A DNA stretch of 64,000 nucleotides from Hyphomonas adhaerens MHS-3. Lineage in GTDB: Bacteria > Pseudomonadota > Alphaproteobacteria > Caulobacterales > Hyphomonadaceae. The stretch is taken from contig NZ_ARYH01000001.1 in NCBI RefSeq assembly GCF_000685235.1, forward strand, positions 1,798,001 to 1,862,000, written 5' to 3'. This document shows, in pieces, positions 1 through 8,739 of the stretch. A model generated the notes under the pieces. The model saw nothing but the letters and a program-made list of their open reading frames with translations. It did not search any database and was not told the origin of the DNA. The position numbers and the translations under genes were made by a program. Numbering within the stretch: the stretch's first letter is position 1; each line of letters begins with the position of its first letter.

Positions 1-147
1 AAGGAATATCCCATGATCGAAGGCGCGCCCCTGCCGGACGGGCTGGAGGCCCTGCCGGACTTTAAGAAGAGCGACTTCCCGCTGGACGAACTGGGCACGC
101 ACCAGTCCGAAGCGCAGGAGATCTATGACAAGGCCGGCTGGAACTGA
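1..147 (+). CDS. fbpA: Fe(III) ABC transporter substrate-binding protein, C-terminal fragment
   Basis: Frame 1 is open from the window edge to the TGA at 145-147, giving 48 residues with no start in the window. The tail carries GAPLPDGLEALPDFK and ends in EAQEIYDKAGWN. This resembles the C-termini of FbpA/AfuA periplasmic iron-binding proteins, which end in a similar EAQ(R/K)IYD-AGW pattern. The following genes are the matching permease and ATPase, which supports the call. Only the tail is visible, so the ligand-binding tyrosines cannot be checked. Confidence 0.7.
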   Translation, partial: KEYPMIEGAPLPDGLEALPDFKKSDFPLDELGTHQSEAQEIYDKAGWN

Positions 148-185
148 GGCGCACGCGCTTGGCCGGTCTTCCCCTTCCTGCGCGG

Positions 186-1796
186 ATGTTCATCCCGAAG
201 CGCCTGAGCTTCCGGCCCGCTGACGCGCCGGCTTTGCTTGCGGGCGTCATCATTGCTGTGCCCGTTATCTCCGTGCTGGTGGCCGCTCTGTTCATGGGCG
301 GTGGGGAAGCCTGGCAACATATCCGCGACACGCTGATGGTGTCGTATCTGGGCGGCACGCTGGGCACACTGTCCATGGCGGCCTTCTTCATGCTGGTGTT
401 TGCCGTACCCGCTGCCTGGCTGGTGACGATGCATGACTTTCCGGGGCGGCCTGTCTTCGAATGGCTGCTGATCCTGCCACTGGCGGCGCCTGGCTATGTG
501 CTGGCCTATGCCTGGGGAGACCTGATGGGCGTCGGCGGACCGATCCAGTCGGCCCTGCGTGACATGACAGGCTGGTCGGCGCGGGATTATTGGTTCCCGT
601 CGATGCGCTCCATGCCGGGCCTCGCCTTCGTGCTGGCCAGCGGTCTTTACCCTTATGTCTACCTCACCGCGCGGACGGCCTTTGTCTCCCAATCCATTTG
701 TGCGCTCGAAGCCGCCCGCAGTCTTGGGGCTTCACCGTTGCGCAGCTTCTGGAGTGTGGTGTTGCCATCGGCCCGCCCAGCGATTGCCGCGGGGCTCGCG
801 CTGGCCTTGATGGAAACGGCGGCGGACTACGGCGCGGCGGAATACCTCGGCGTGCCGACGCTGACCTTCGGCATTGTGCGCGCCTGGAAGAGTTTCGGAG
901 AGCCAGCCGCGGCGGCGCGCCTCGCCGTGATCCTCCTGGTTCTGGTCGTCGGCCTGTTGCTGGCCGAGCGATGGAGCCGGGGACGGGCGGGCAGCCAGCA
1001 AAGCTCCACCCGCTGGCGCGCCGTTTCACGGACGAAACTGGCCGGCTTGCCGGCCTTTGGCGCCGCCATGTTTTGCCTCGTCGGCTTTTCCATCGGTTTT
1101 CTTGTGCCTGTTTCCCGCCTCCTGTGGCGGGCCCTTGAGGCGCGGGAATATGTTGCCCCGGTTGGGGAAGCCCTGAAGAATACGCTGATCCTGGCGGGCG
1201 CCGGCGCCGCCTTCGGGTTCGTGCTGGCGCTGGTGATCGCGCTGGCAGGACGCGGGAAAGGCCCGGCGGCTGCCTTTGCGCGGCTGACGGCATCGTCTGC
1301 CTATGCCATTCCGGGGGCCGTGCTGGCGCTGGGCGCGCTGGTCGTTCTGGGAGGGCTGGGTTTGACGCTGACAGGGATTGTGCCGGTACTGGCATTGGCC
1401 TGGGTCTATGCCAGCCGGTTCACGACAACCGGGGCCGAGCCGATGGTGGCGGCGCTGGCCCGCGCCCCTGCATCTCTTGGACATGCCGCCGAAAGCCTTG
1501 GGGCCTCGCCGCTGCGCCGGGCGCGGGAGGTGGACCTGCCGATCGCGCTGTCCGGGGCGAGCGCCGGGGCACTGATCCTGTTTGTCGAATGCCTCAAGGA
1601 ATTGCCGGCGACGCTGATGCTGCGTCCGTTCAGCTGGGATACTCTGGCAGTGCGCGCCAATGCCTATGCCTCTGACGAACGGCTTGCGGCCGCAGCCTTG
1701 CCGGCACTGCTGATCACGGTGGCGGGGCTTGTCCCCGTGATCCTGTTGTCATGGCGCCTGTCTCATTCGCGGCCCGGTGAGCACACGCATGAGTGA
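186..1796 (+). CDS. fbpB: Fe(III) ABC transporter permease
   Basis: About 536 residues with roughly twelve hydrophobic segments, arranged as two fused permease domains as in FbpB/AfuB/SfuB iron importers. Each half has the cytoplasmic EAA loop that docks the ATPase: EAARSLGASPLRSF near residue 175 and HAAESLGASPLRRA near residue 433. I chose the ATG at 186; an in-frame TTG at 159 would add nine residues. It follows the fbpA tail by 38 bp and overlaps fbpC by 8 nt, so the three are surely one operon moving ferric iron from periplasm to cytoplasm. A thiamine or polyamine importer is less likely given the FbpA-like tail. Confidence 0.88.
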   Translation: MFIPKRLSFRPADAPALLAGVIIAVPVISVLVAALFMGGGEAWQHIRDTLMVSYLGGTLGTLSMAAFFMLVFAVPAAWLVTMHDFPGRPVFEWLLILPLAAPGYVLAYAWGDLMGVGGPIQSALRDMTGWSARDYWFPSMRSMPGLAFVLASGLYPYVYLTARTAFVSQSICALEAARSLGASPLRSFWSVVLPSARPAIAAGLALALMETAADYGAAEYLGVPTLTFGIVRAWKSFGEPAAAARLAVILLVLVVGLLLAERWSRGRAGSQQSSTRWRAVSRTKLAGLPAFGAAMFCLVGFSIGFLVPVSRLLWRALEAREYVAPVGEALKNTLILAGAGAAFGFVLALVIALAGRGKGPAAAFARLTASSAYAIPGAVLALGALVVLGGLGLTLTGIVPVLALAWVYASRFTTTGAEPMVAALARAPASLGHAAESLGASPLRRAREVDLPIALSGASAGALILFVECLKELPATLMLRPFSWDTLAVRANAYASDERLAAAALPALLITVAGLVPVILLSWRLSHSRPGEHTHE

Positions 1797-2793
1797 CAGC
1801 CTGTCCGCCATTGGAGTGAGCCGCGCTTATCACGGCGTGCGTGTGGTCGATGCCGTATCGCTAGACCTGAAGCCCGGCAGGGTTACCGCGCTGCTGGGCG
1901 GGTCTGGGGCTGGCAAATCGACCCTGTTGCGCCTTTTCGCGGGGCTGGAACCGGTGGACGAAGGTGAAATCCGCCTGGGCGGCCGCGTCTTGTCCTCGAC
2001 GAAAACGACCCTTCCGCCGGACAAGCGCCATATCGGACTGATCTTTCAGGACTTTGCGCTCTTTCCGCACCTGACAGCGCTGCAGAACGTTGCGTTCGGT
2101 CTGAAGCCACTGGGCAAGGAGGCGGCAAAGGCCGAGGCGCTGGCCTGGCTGGGCCGGTTGGGTCTGACCGAGCGGGCAGATGCATATCCGCATGAATTGT
2201 CGGGCGGGGAGCAGCAGCGTGTTGCCATCGCCCGAGCACTGGCGCCAAAGCCGGCGGCCATCCTGATGGACGAACCGTTCTCCGGTCTCGACCCCGCCTT
2301 GCGCGCCAGCGTGCGCGACGAGGCACTGGAGGCCGTCCGGGCAGCCGGTATTCCGGCCCTTCTGGTCACACATGACCCGGTCGAGGCGCTGGAGGCGGCA
2401 GATCATGTCGCCATCATGCGTGGCGGCAAGGTGCGTCAGGAAGGTCCGGCGGCCGAAGTGTACCTGAACCCTGTCAGCGCCGACGTGGCCGCTTCGCTCG
2501 GCCCGGTGAACCGGTTGGCAGCGGCAGGTGTGCCGGCAGGGCTGGCGGATGTGGCACCGGGAACGGAACTGGTCGTACGCCCGGAGGGAATTTGCCTCGA
2601 TCCCGGGTCAAAGGTGCGCGCGAAGGTGCTGGCCAGTCAGGTGACGGGCGCGATGAACCGGCTGGTTCTGGACCTCGGCGGGCAGCGTCTGGTGGCGCTG
2701 GTGCCGCGGCACGAGGCCCCGAAAGCGGGCGATGAGGCCGGAATCCGGCTTGATCCGGCGCTTTCGTTCATCTTCTGCTCAGCCAAAGCCTGA
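1789..2793 (+). CDS. fbpC: Fe(III) ABC transporter ATP-binding protein
   Basis: About 334 residues. Walker A GGSGAGKST lies at about 37-45, the ABC signature LSGGEQQR starts near 137 and Walker B AILMDEPFSGLD near 157. The region after about 235 has the C-terminal extension of the CUT1/FbpC class (TOBE-like; VRPEGICLDPG). This protein powers the FbpB permease. I chose the ATG at 1789, which overlaps the fbpB stop; an in-frame GTG lies at 1777. No iron box could be assessed because the operon promoter lies left of the window. Confidence 0.88.
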   Translation: MSDSLSAIGVSRAYHGVRVVDAVSLDLKPGRVTALLGGSGAGKSTLLRLFAGLEPVDEGEIRLGGRVLSSTKTTLPPDKRHIGLIFQDFALFPHLTALQNVAFGLKPLGKEAAKAEALAWLGRLGLTERADAYPHELSGGEQQRVAIARALAPKPAAILMDEPFSGLDPALRASVRDEALEAVRAAGIPALLVTHDPVEALEAADHVAIMRGGKVRQEGPAAEVYLNPVSADVAASLGPVNRLAAAGVPAGLADVAPGTELVVRPEGICLDPGSKVRAKVLASQVTGAMNRLVLDLGGQRLVALVPRHEAPKAGDEAGIRLDPALSFIFCSAKA

Positions 2794-2883
2794 CATTTCT
2801 GTTATCCTGTAGCTTCCCCCTCGCAATTGCTGGCTCAGGCCCGTAGATTCAAAGGCATTGGCGGAAACGGAGACAGGACCCGC

Positions 2884-4287
2884 ATGGCCCGTACTTTCCT
2901 GCGATATATCGCAATGGCGGCAGTCTCGCTGACCGTGGCTGTGTCGGCTTCGGCGCAGAGCCTGATCCGGGATGCCGAGATTGAAGAGACCCTGCGCGAA
3001 TGGACCGATCCGATCCTCGATGTGGCGGGCCTCAATCCGAAGGATGTCGGCCTTTACGTCATCAACGATCCGTCGCTGAACGCCTTCGTGGCCAATGGCC
3101 AGAATATCCATATCCATACCGGCCTGATCATTGCGGCGGACTCGCCCGGACAGATCAAGGGCGTGCTGGCGCACGAAACCTGCCACATCGCCTGTGGCCA
3201 CACGGTCACCCGTGCCCGTGCGGCGGGGGTCGCCTCGCGCCCGGCGCTGATCTCCATCGGTCTCGGCATCCTGGCCATTGCGGCCGGGGAGGGCGGAGCC
3301 GGCGCTGCGCTGATCGGATCTTCGCAGCAATTCGCGGCCCTCAACTTCTTCGTCCATACCCGCTCCGAAGAAGCGATGGCGGATACCGCAGCTGTGTCGT
3401 ACCTGACCGAGCTTGGCCAGTCGCCGGAAGGCATTGTGGAGTTCTTCGAGAAGTTCCGTGCGCAGGAAGTGCTTTCGCAGGCGCGGCGCTATCCGTATTT
3501 CCGGTCTCACCCGCTGGCGTCCGACCGGATCCGCAATGTGCGGATGCTGGCCAATGAATCCCCGACGCGGGATGTTCCGCCTACAGACCGGGCGCAACAC
3601 CAGTACGAAATGATGCGTGCCAAGCTAATCGGTTTCCTCGATACGGCCGGCAAGGTGCGCCGGGAGTATCCCGACAGCGACCAGAGCGAGCCTGCCCGCT
3701 ATGCCCGCTCCATCGCCGCCATGCAGGCGTCCGATATGCAAGTGGCCCTGGACGGGATCAATTCGCTGCTCGTGGATGAGCCGGACAATCCCTATTTCTG
3801 GGAGCTGAAAGGCCAGATCCTGTTCGAAGGCGGGCGAGCCGCCGAGTCGGTGGAACCGCATCGCAAATCGCTGGAACTGAAGCCCGGGCAGCCGCTGCTC
3901 CTGATCAATTATGCCCGGTCTCTCAACAGCCGGGATGAGCCGGGCGATGTGGAAACGGCCGAATCCGCCCTTCGCGACGCCCTGATCGCCGAACCCAACA
4001 ATGCGTTTGCCTGGCAACAGCTGGCCATCACGCTGGAGAAGCAGGGCCGCCGCGCGGAAGCCCAGCTGGCAACGGCTGAGTCCGCCTATGCCGTCGGAGA
4101 CCTGCAACGTGCCAACATTTTCGCGCACCGGGCCCGCGAACAGCTGGAGCGCAATACGGTGGACTACCGCCGGGCCGACGACATCCTGCTGATCACCGAC
4201 CCGAACAATCCGGACAATCGCGATTTCTATCGCCGCGTCTCCCGGCGCGGCGTGAGCCAGTTCTCCATTACTGCTGGTGAGCACTGA
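2884..4287 (+). CDS. M48 family zinc metalloprotease with TPR repeats, exported
   Basis: From the ATG at 2884, preceded by a GGAG-type ribosome site, the 467-residue product opens with a signal peptide ending in VSASAQS. The zinc motif HETCH (HExxH) is at about 97-101 and the downstream EEAMAD supplies the glutamate ligand expected in M48 peptidases. The C-terminal half reads as TPR-like helices (NPYFWELKGQILFEGG, NAFAWQQLAITLEKQGR). This is the layout of BepA/YfgC-like periplasmic proteases that survey outer-membrane protein and LPS assembly. An upstream in-frame start at 2827 is disfavoured because it would bury the signal peptide. Confidence 0.88.
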   Translation: MARTFLRYIAMAAVSLTVAVSASAQSLIRDAEIEETLREWTDPILDVAGLNPKDVGLYVINDPSLNAFVANGQNIHIHTGLIIAADSPGQIKGVLAHETCHIACGHTVTRARAAGVASRPALISIGLGILAIAAGEGGAGAALIGSSQQFAALNFFVHTRSEEAMADTAAVSYLTELGQSPEGIVEFFEKFRAQEVLSQARRYPYFRSHPLASDRIRNVRMLANESPTRDVPPTDRAQHQYEMMRAKLIGFLDTAGKVRREYPDSDQSEPARYARSIAAMQASDMQVALDGINSLLVDEPDNPYFWELKGQILFEGGRAAESVEPHRKSLELKPGQPLLLINYARSLNSRDEPGDVETAESALRDALIAEPNNAFAWQQLAITLEKQGRRAEAQLATAESAYAVGDLQRANIFAHRAREQLERNTVDYRRADDILLITDPNNPDNRDFYRRVSRRGVSQFSITAGEH

Positions 4288-4386
4288 ATCCGTTCAACTT
4301 TCTGTCAGGACTGATGGACGGGCGTGCCCGTGCCGGTATAGTCCCGCTGAATCGAAACAGCCCCTGATGGGCCTGGAAAGGTATTG

Positions 4387-5136
4387 ATGATGATCCGCCC
4401 CCTGCTTGCAGCCGCCGCTGTCGCTACGGTTGCCATGACTCCCGCCTGTGCCGAAAGCGGCAAGACTCCCGTCAGCATGGACCGGGCCGAGCTAGAGACG
4501 GTCATTCACGAATATATCGTGACCCACCCGGAAGTGATTGAGGAGGCGATCATCGCCCTCAACGCCCGCGACCGGGCGGATGCCGCAAAGGCGGCCAAGG
4601 CAGCGATCAGCCAAAACAAGGACCAGCTGTACAATCTTGATACAGATCACTTCATCGGTCCGGCCGACGCACCGGTAACGGTGGTGGAATTTTTCGATTA
4701 CCGTTGTGGCTACTGCAAACGCTCCCTGTCTTTCGTGCAGGCGCTGCCGGAGGAGTTCGACAACAAGGTGCGGGTCGTCTTCAAGGAATATCCGATCTTC
4801 GGTGGCATCAGTGAGACGGCGGCGCTTGCGGCGCTCGCGGCCGGCAAGCAGGACAAGTATTACGACATGCATGCCGCCCTGATGCAGCTGAAGTCGAATG
4901 ATGCGCTGACCGAGAAGAAGATCGACGAAATTGCCGAAGACATCGGCGTCGATGTCCGCAAGATGCGCGCAGACATGCAGTCGGTGGCGCTGAAGAAGCA
5001 GCTCGACGACATGCAGCGGCTGGGGCACGCGCTGAATCTGGACGGTACGCCGGGCTTCTATATCGGTGATACGGCCATCGGCGGGGCGGATGAGCAAGGC
5101 GTCAAGAACGCCATCCGGGACGCCCTGAAAGGCTAG
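4387..5136 (+). CDS. DsbA/Com1-family thiol:disulfide oxidoreductase, exported
   Basis: About 249 residues with a signal peptide ending near TPACAES. The thioredoxin-fold active site is CGYC at 107-110 (FDYRCGYCKRS) and the cis-proline loop is GTPGF near residue 218. The helical stretch after the signal (HPEVIEEAIIALNARDR) matches the N-terminal extension of the Com1/BdbD-like group. It probably oxidises or isomerises disulfides in periplasmic proteins. The ATG at 4387 has AAAGG about six bases upstream; TTG 4384 and ATG 4390 are also in frame. It follows the M48 protease by 99 bp and may share its envelope-quality role. Confidence 0.87.
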   Translation: MMIRPLLAAAAVATVAMTPACAESGKTPVSMDRAELETVIHEYIVTHPEVIEEAIIALNARDRADAAKAAKAAISQNKDQLYNLDTDHFIGPADAPVTVVEFFDYRCGYCKRSLSFVQALPEEFDNKVRVVFKEYPIFGGISETAALAALAAGKQDKYYDMHAALMQLKSNDALTEKKIDEIAEDIGVDVRKMRADMQSVALKKQLDDMQRLGHALNLDGTPGFYIGDTAIGGADEQGVKNAIRDALKG

Positions 5137-5139
5137 CCG

Positions 5140-5556
5140 TCAGATCGGCTTCGACGTGTCGTAGGGACTGTCGAGCGAGAAGGCGGGGATCAGGGCAACC
5201 AGTTCGCCGCCTTCATCATCCACCAGGTCATAGGTGCCGCGCATCATGCCGGACGGGGCCGACAGCGGCGCGCCGGACGTGTAGCTGAACCGTTCGCCGG
5301 GGCCGATGGTCGGCGTCTGTCCGATCACACCCTCGCCGTCGACCTCCTGCAACCGGCCCATCGCATCGACGATTTCCCAGTGGCGCCGGATGATGGTCCA
5401 GGTGTGATCGCTCTCGTTTTCCACGTCGACTGTATAGGACCACATGAAGCGGCCGGCCGCCGGTTCGGACTCGTCATACATGAATTTCGGGCGCACGCGG
5501 ATGCGCACTCCGTCAGTGACGTGTTCGTACTGGGGTGGGGGCGACCTTCGAGCCAT
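5140..5556 (-). CDS. apaG: ApaG domain protein
   Basis: 138 residues, close to the usual 125-130 for ApaG. The glycine-rich GEGVIG sequence is at about 74-79, followed by GPGERFSYTSGAPL and MRGTYDL, which are hallmarks of the fibronectin-III-like ApaG fold. ApaG is linked genetically to Co/Mg efflux and diadenosine tetraphosphate metabolism, but its biochemical activity is unsettled. The gene ends three bases from the convergent dsbA-like gene and lies 24 bp downstream of metZ on the same strand, so it may be co-transcribed with it. Confidence 0.93.
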   Translation of the reverse strand: MARRSPPPQYEHVTDGVRIRVRPKFMYDESEPAAGRFMWSYTVDVENESDHTWTIIRRHWEIVDAMGRLQEVDGEGVIGQTPTIGPGERFSYTSGAPLSAPSGMMRGTYDLVDDEGGELVALIPAFSLDSPYDTSKPI

Positions 5557-5580
5557 TCGATGAAATTGCCCGCTGTTTGT

Positions 5581-6783
5581 TTACGCCTTGTTAAGAGCCT
5601 GAATCAGGTCCGCTTCAAGGTCGTCGGCATCTTCCAGACCAACCGAAAAGCGGATCCAGGAGCGGTCGAGTCCCATCGTTGCCTGTTCCTCATCGCTGAG
5701 GGCGCGGTGCGTCGTGGTCGATGGGTGGCAGGCCAGCGATTTGGTGTCGCCGAGATTGTTGCAGATATCGACCAGCTCCAGCGCATTGAGGAAACGGAAG
5801 GCCGATTCCTGGCCGCCTTTCACCGACAGGGCCATCATCGTGCCGCCCATGCGCATCTGCTTCTTGTGGACTTCGTAATGCGGATGGTCCTTGCGGTGCG
5901 GGTAGCGCACGGCGGCAATGGCGGGATGGTCGGCGATGGCGTCGGCGAGGCGTGCGGCACTGCGGCTTTGCTCTTCGACGCGCAGTTTCAGGGTTTCCAG
6001 GCCCTTGAGCACGACCCAGGCGTTAAACGGCGATGCCGCCGGGCCCATATGGCGCAGCCAGGGGTCGTAGATTTCGGTCATCCGTGCTTCGTCACACAGA
6101 ATCGCCCCGGCCATGACGCGGCCCTGGCCATCCATATGCTTGGTCGCGGAATAGACGACGACGTCGGCGCCGAGTTCCAGCGGCTTCTGCAGGATCGGCG
6201 TGGCGAACACATTGTCGACCACCAGCAGGGCGCCGGCCTTGCGGCAGAGGTCCGACACAGCGGCAACGTCCACACCGTCTAGCAGCGGATTGGCGGGACT
6301 CTCGATCAGAACCAGCTGGCAGCCCTTGGCGATCTCGCGTTCCCAGGCCTCCATGTCGGCGCCATCGACGAAGACGGTTTCAATGCCGTATTTCGGCATC
6401 TGGTTGGCAATGATCCAGCGGCAGGAGCCGAACAGGGCCTTGGCGGCCACAACCCGGTCGCCCGTTTTCAGGGGGGCCATGATGGCCGAGGAAATCGCGC
6501 CCATGCCTGAACCGGTGACACGGCAGGTTTCCGCGCCTTCGATCAGCGCGAGGCGTTGCTGCAGCATCTCGCAGGTGGGGCTGCCATAGCGGGAATAGAC
6601 GAAGCCCGGCTCTTCCCCTGCCATGCGCCGCATCGCCTGTTCGGCGCTGTCATAGGCATAGCCGGAGGTCAGGTAGAGGGCTTCGGCGATCTCCCCATGT
6701 TCGGAACGCATGAGGCCGCCGCGCACCGCTTTGGTGGCAGGTTTCCAACCTTTTTTGGCGTCTCCGCCCGATGCGTCTGCCAT
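5581..6783 (-). CDS. metZ: O-succinylhomoserine sulfhydrylase
   Basis: 400 residues of the Cys/Met-metabolism PLP family. The PLP lysine is K215 in SATKHMDGQGR; SATKHxDGQGR is typical of MetZ rather than MetB or MetC. The SRYGSPT and ESPANPLLDG substrate and phosphate-site motifs are present. It makes homocysteine from O-succinylhomoserine and sulfide, the direct sulfhydrylation route to methionine. The ATG at 6783 is preceded by AAGGA on the minus strand; a 47-residue longer reading back to 6924 would run into the divergent dCTP deaminase gene and is rejected. Confidence 0.93.
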   Translation of the reverse strand: MADASGGDAKKGWKPATKAVRGGLMRSEHGEIAEALYLTSGYAYDSAEQAMRRMAGEEPGFVYSRYGSPTCEMLQQRLALIEGAETCRVTGSGMGAISSAIMAPLKTGDRVVAAKALFGSCRWIIANQMPKYGIETVFVDGADMEAWEREIAKGCQLVLIESPANPLLDGVDVAAVSDLCRKAGALLVVDNVFATPILQKPLELGADVVVYSATKHMDGQGRVMAGAILCDEARMTEIYDPWLRHMGPAASPFNAWVVLKGLETLKLRVEEQSRSAARLADAIADHPAIAAVRYPHRKDHPHYEVHKKQMRMGGTMMALSVKGGQESAFRFLNALELVDICNNLGDTKSLACHPSTTTHRALSDEEQATMGLDRSWIRFSVGLEDADDLEADLIQALNKA

Positions 6784-6847
6784 GGCAGCTATTTCCTTGT
6801 GTTTCCGCGTCTGGCCCTTATGCCTGAGAAGGCGAGGGGTGCAAGAG

Positions 6848-7864
6848 ATGGCACAGGATACAGGTGTTCTTCCCGACCGGGAAATCGAGGCGCTGGTGGC
6901 TTCCGGCGCGATCCGGACTGACACGCCGCTGGACGAGGGACAGGTCCAGCCGGCCAGCCTCGACCTGCGCTTTGCCGAGGATGCTTATCGCCTGCGGGCG
7001 AGCTTCCTGCCGGGCAAGGAACGCACTGTCGCCGAGATGCTGCAGGAGCCGGGCATTCACCTGCACCGAATCGATCTCACGCAAGAAGGCGCGGTGCTGG
7101 AAACGGGCTGTGTCTATCTCGTGCCGTTGCAGGAACACCTTCGCCTGCCAGCCGGTATCGCCGCGCGGGCCAACCCGAAAAGCTCGACCGGCCGGATCGA
7201 TGTGTTCACCCGTCTGGTGACCAATCGCTCCCGTGCCTTCGACGAAGTGCCGACGGGGTATTCCGGCCCGCTTTATCTTGAAGTGTCGCCGCGGACCTTT
7301 CCGATCATGGTGCGCCCCGGCGACCGCCTTGCGCAGATCCGGTTCAAGAAGAAGAAGCCTGAGGCGCTGAAAGAGAAGGTCGTTTCCATCGACCTGGAGC
7401 CTGAAGCGTGCCAGCCGGCGGGATATCGTGCCAAGCAGCATTCCGGTGTCGTGGACCTGCGCGGGATCGGCGCGCATGACGCATCCCAGTTCTGGGAGCC
7501 GGTCTACCCGCGCGACGGGCGGATCGTGCTGAACCCGGAAGAGTTCTATATTCTCGTCTCACGCGAGACCGTGAAAGTCGCGCCGAACGAGGCCGCGGAA
7601 ATGGCGCCCATCGCACCGGAGCTGGGCGAGTTCCGTGCCCATTATGCCGGCTTCTTCGATCCGGGCTTCGGCACCAATACGGGCGGCAGCCGCGCTGTGC
7701 TGGAAGTCCGCTCGCGCGATGTACCGTTCATCCTTGAACACGGCCAGCCGGTGGCGAAGCTGGTCTATGAACCGATGCTGGCCAAACCCGCTGCGCTCTA
7801 TGGCGGCAAAGGCTCAAACTATCAGGGACAGGGCCTGAAACTGTCGAAGCATTTCCGGTTGTGA
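6848..7864 (+). CDS. dcd: 2'-deoxycytidine 5'-triphosphate deaminase, double-domain type
   Basis: 338 residues, about twice the length of E. coli Dcd. The first half carries dUTPase/Dcd fold motifs: QPASLDLRF near 37, PLQEHLRLPAGIAARANPKSSTGRIDV, and a Dcd-like GYSGPLYLEV. The second half repeats the pattern (LNPEEFYILVSRETV; AHYAGFFDPGFG near 260). This is the fused form found in many alphaproteobacteria, which converts dCTP to dUTP for dTMP synthesis. The ATG at 6848 is divergent from metZ with a 64-bp shared spacer. The upstream in-frame ORF extension to 6710 lies inside metZ antisense and is not used. Confidence 0.87.
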   Translation: MAQDTGVLPDREIEALVASGAIRTDTPLDEGQVQPASLDLRFAEDAYRLRASFLPGKERTVAEMLQEPGIHLHRIDLTQEGAVLETGCVYLVPLQEHLRLPAGIAARANPKSSTGRIDVFTRLVTNRSRAFDEVPTGYSGPLYLEVSPRTFPIMVRPGDRLAQIRFKKKKPEALKEKVVSIDLEPEACQPAGYRAKQHSGVVDLRGIGAHDASQFWEPVYPRDGRIVLNPEEFYILVSRETVKVAPNEAAEMAPIAPELGEFRAHYAGFFDPGFGTNTGGSRAVLEVRSRDVPFILEHGQPVAKLVYEPMLAKPAALYGGKGSNYQGQGLKLSKHFRL

Positions 7865-7870
7865 TGCGGT

Positions 7871-7895
7871 GGCGGGCAGCGCTGTGCCGCCCGCC
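7871..7895. terminator. Hairpin between convergent genes
   Basis: GGCGGGC at 7871-7877 pairs with GCCCGCC at 7889-7895 across an 11-nt loop. It lies just past the dCTP deaminase stop and before the convergent GST stop. No T-tract follows on either strand, so it is a possible bidirectional terminator only. Confidence 0.4.
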
Positions 7896-7906
7896 CCGGA
7901 ATGTGA

Positions 7907-8647
7907 TCAGGCAGGTTCAGTCATCGCGGCCGGCCAGGCTGGCCATGCCGCATGGGCGAAGTAGCGCGCCTTCATCCGGTCGATATAGGCCACAAGATTC
8001 GGGTGCTTGTGGACGAGACCGCTGAGCGGCGTGTCGAAAAATTCCGTCGCGCAGGCGATCAGCACCGCCGCAACAGCAGCATCGGCGCAGGTGGGCGCTT
8101 CGCCTAGCAGGTAATCCTGCTCGCCAAGCTGCAGGGCGATCGCGCCGATGTCCCAGTCGGCCAGTTGCATGCGTTCGGCTTCGGTAAAGCGGCCTGTGCC
8201 TTCCCCCATGTGAGATGCTGCGACGCCCTCGCGGACTTCCTTCAACACCACCGGGCGAGCCGGGGCGGGAACATCAATGAAGAACTGGGCCGGGCCCTTG
8301 TTGAAATTGTCGTCCTTCATCCAGCGCTCATAAGCCATGATCTTCGCCAGCTGGCCTTCCGCCATGCGTTCCAGTGCCCAGCTGAGGGCGATGTCCTTGC
8401 CGCTGAAGCCATCATAGAGGCCCTTGCCGAGCTTGGTCTCGAAGTGGATGCGGATGAAATTGCTGTCTTCGATCAGTTGGCCATCATCAATGACATAAGG
8501 CGCCTTGTGCTTTGGCACGGCATCAAGATCGGCAATGGCGCGGGTGAAATCGACGCCCAGCATCTGCAGCTGGATGTCGGCCTTCATGACAAAGGGGCTG
8601 GGCGAGGGGCAGTCGAACATGGGCCCCCATCCGTAAAGCGTGATCAT
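7907..8647 (-). CDS. Glutathione S-transferase family protein
   Basis: 246 residues. The N-terminus MITLYGWGPMFDCPSPSPF is a thioredoxin-like GST N domain and the IEDSNFIRIHFETK stretch matches the glutathione-gamma-glutamyl site (E-S). The helical C-terminal domain contains CADAAVAAVL, the usual N-capping/Asp region of GSTs. The substrate is unknown. The start ATG at 8647 is chosen over an upstream 8707 candidate because the latter adds 20 residues with no GST similarity. It diverges from a WYL regulator 92 bp away, which could control it. Confidence 0.85.
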   Translation of the reverse strand: MITLYGWGPMFDCPSPSPFVMKADIQLQMLGVDFTRAIADLDAVPKHKAPYVIDDGQLIEDSNFIRIHFETKLGKGLYDGFSGKDIALSWALERMAEGQLAKIMAYERWMKDDNFNKGPAQFFIDVPAPARPVVLKEVREGVAASHMGEGTGRFTEAERMQLADWDIGAIALQLGEQDYLLGEAPTCADAAVAAVLIACATEFFDTPLSGLVHKHPNLVAYIDRMKARYFAHAAWPAWPAAMTEPA

Positions 8648-8739
8648 CGTCTTTCTCCTGGTTCGGGTTGCGATGAGGGCTTGATAGCGGGGGGCTGCTG
8701 ACAGCATGGTGTCAGTAGCGTGGCAGTAGGGTCCATTTC

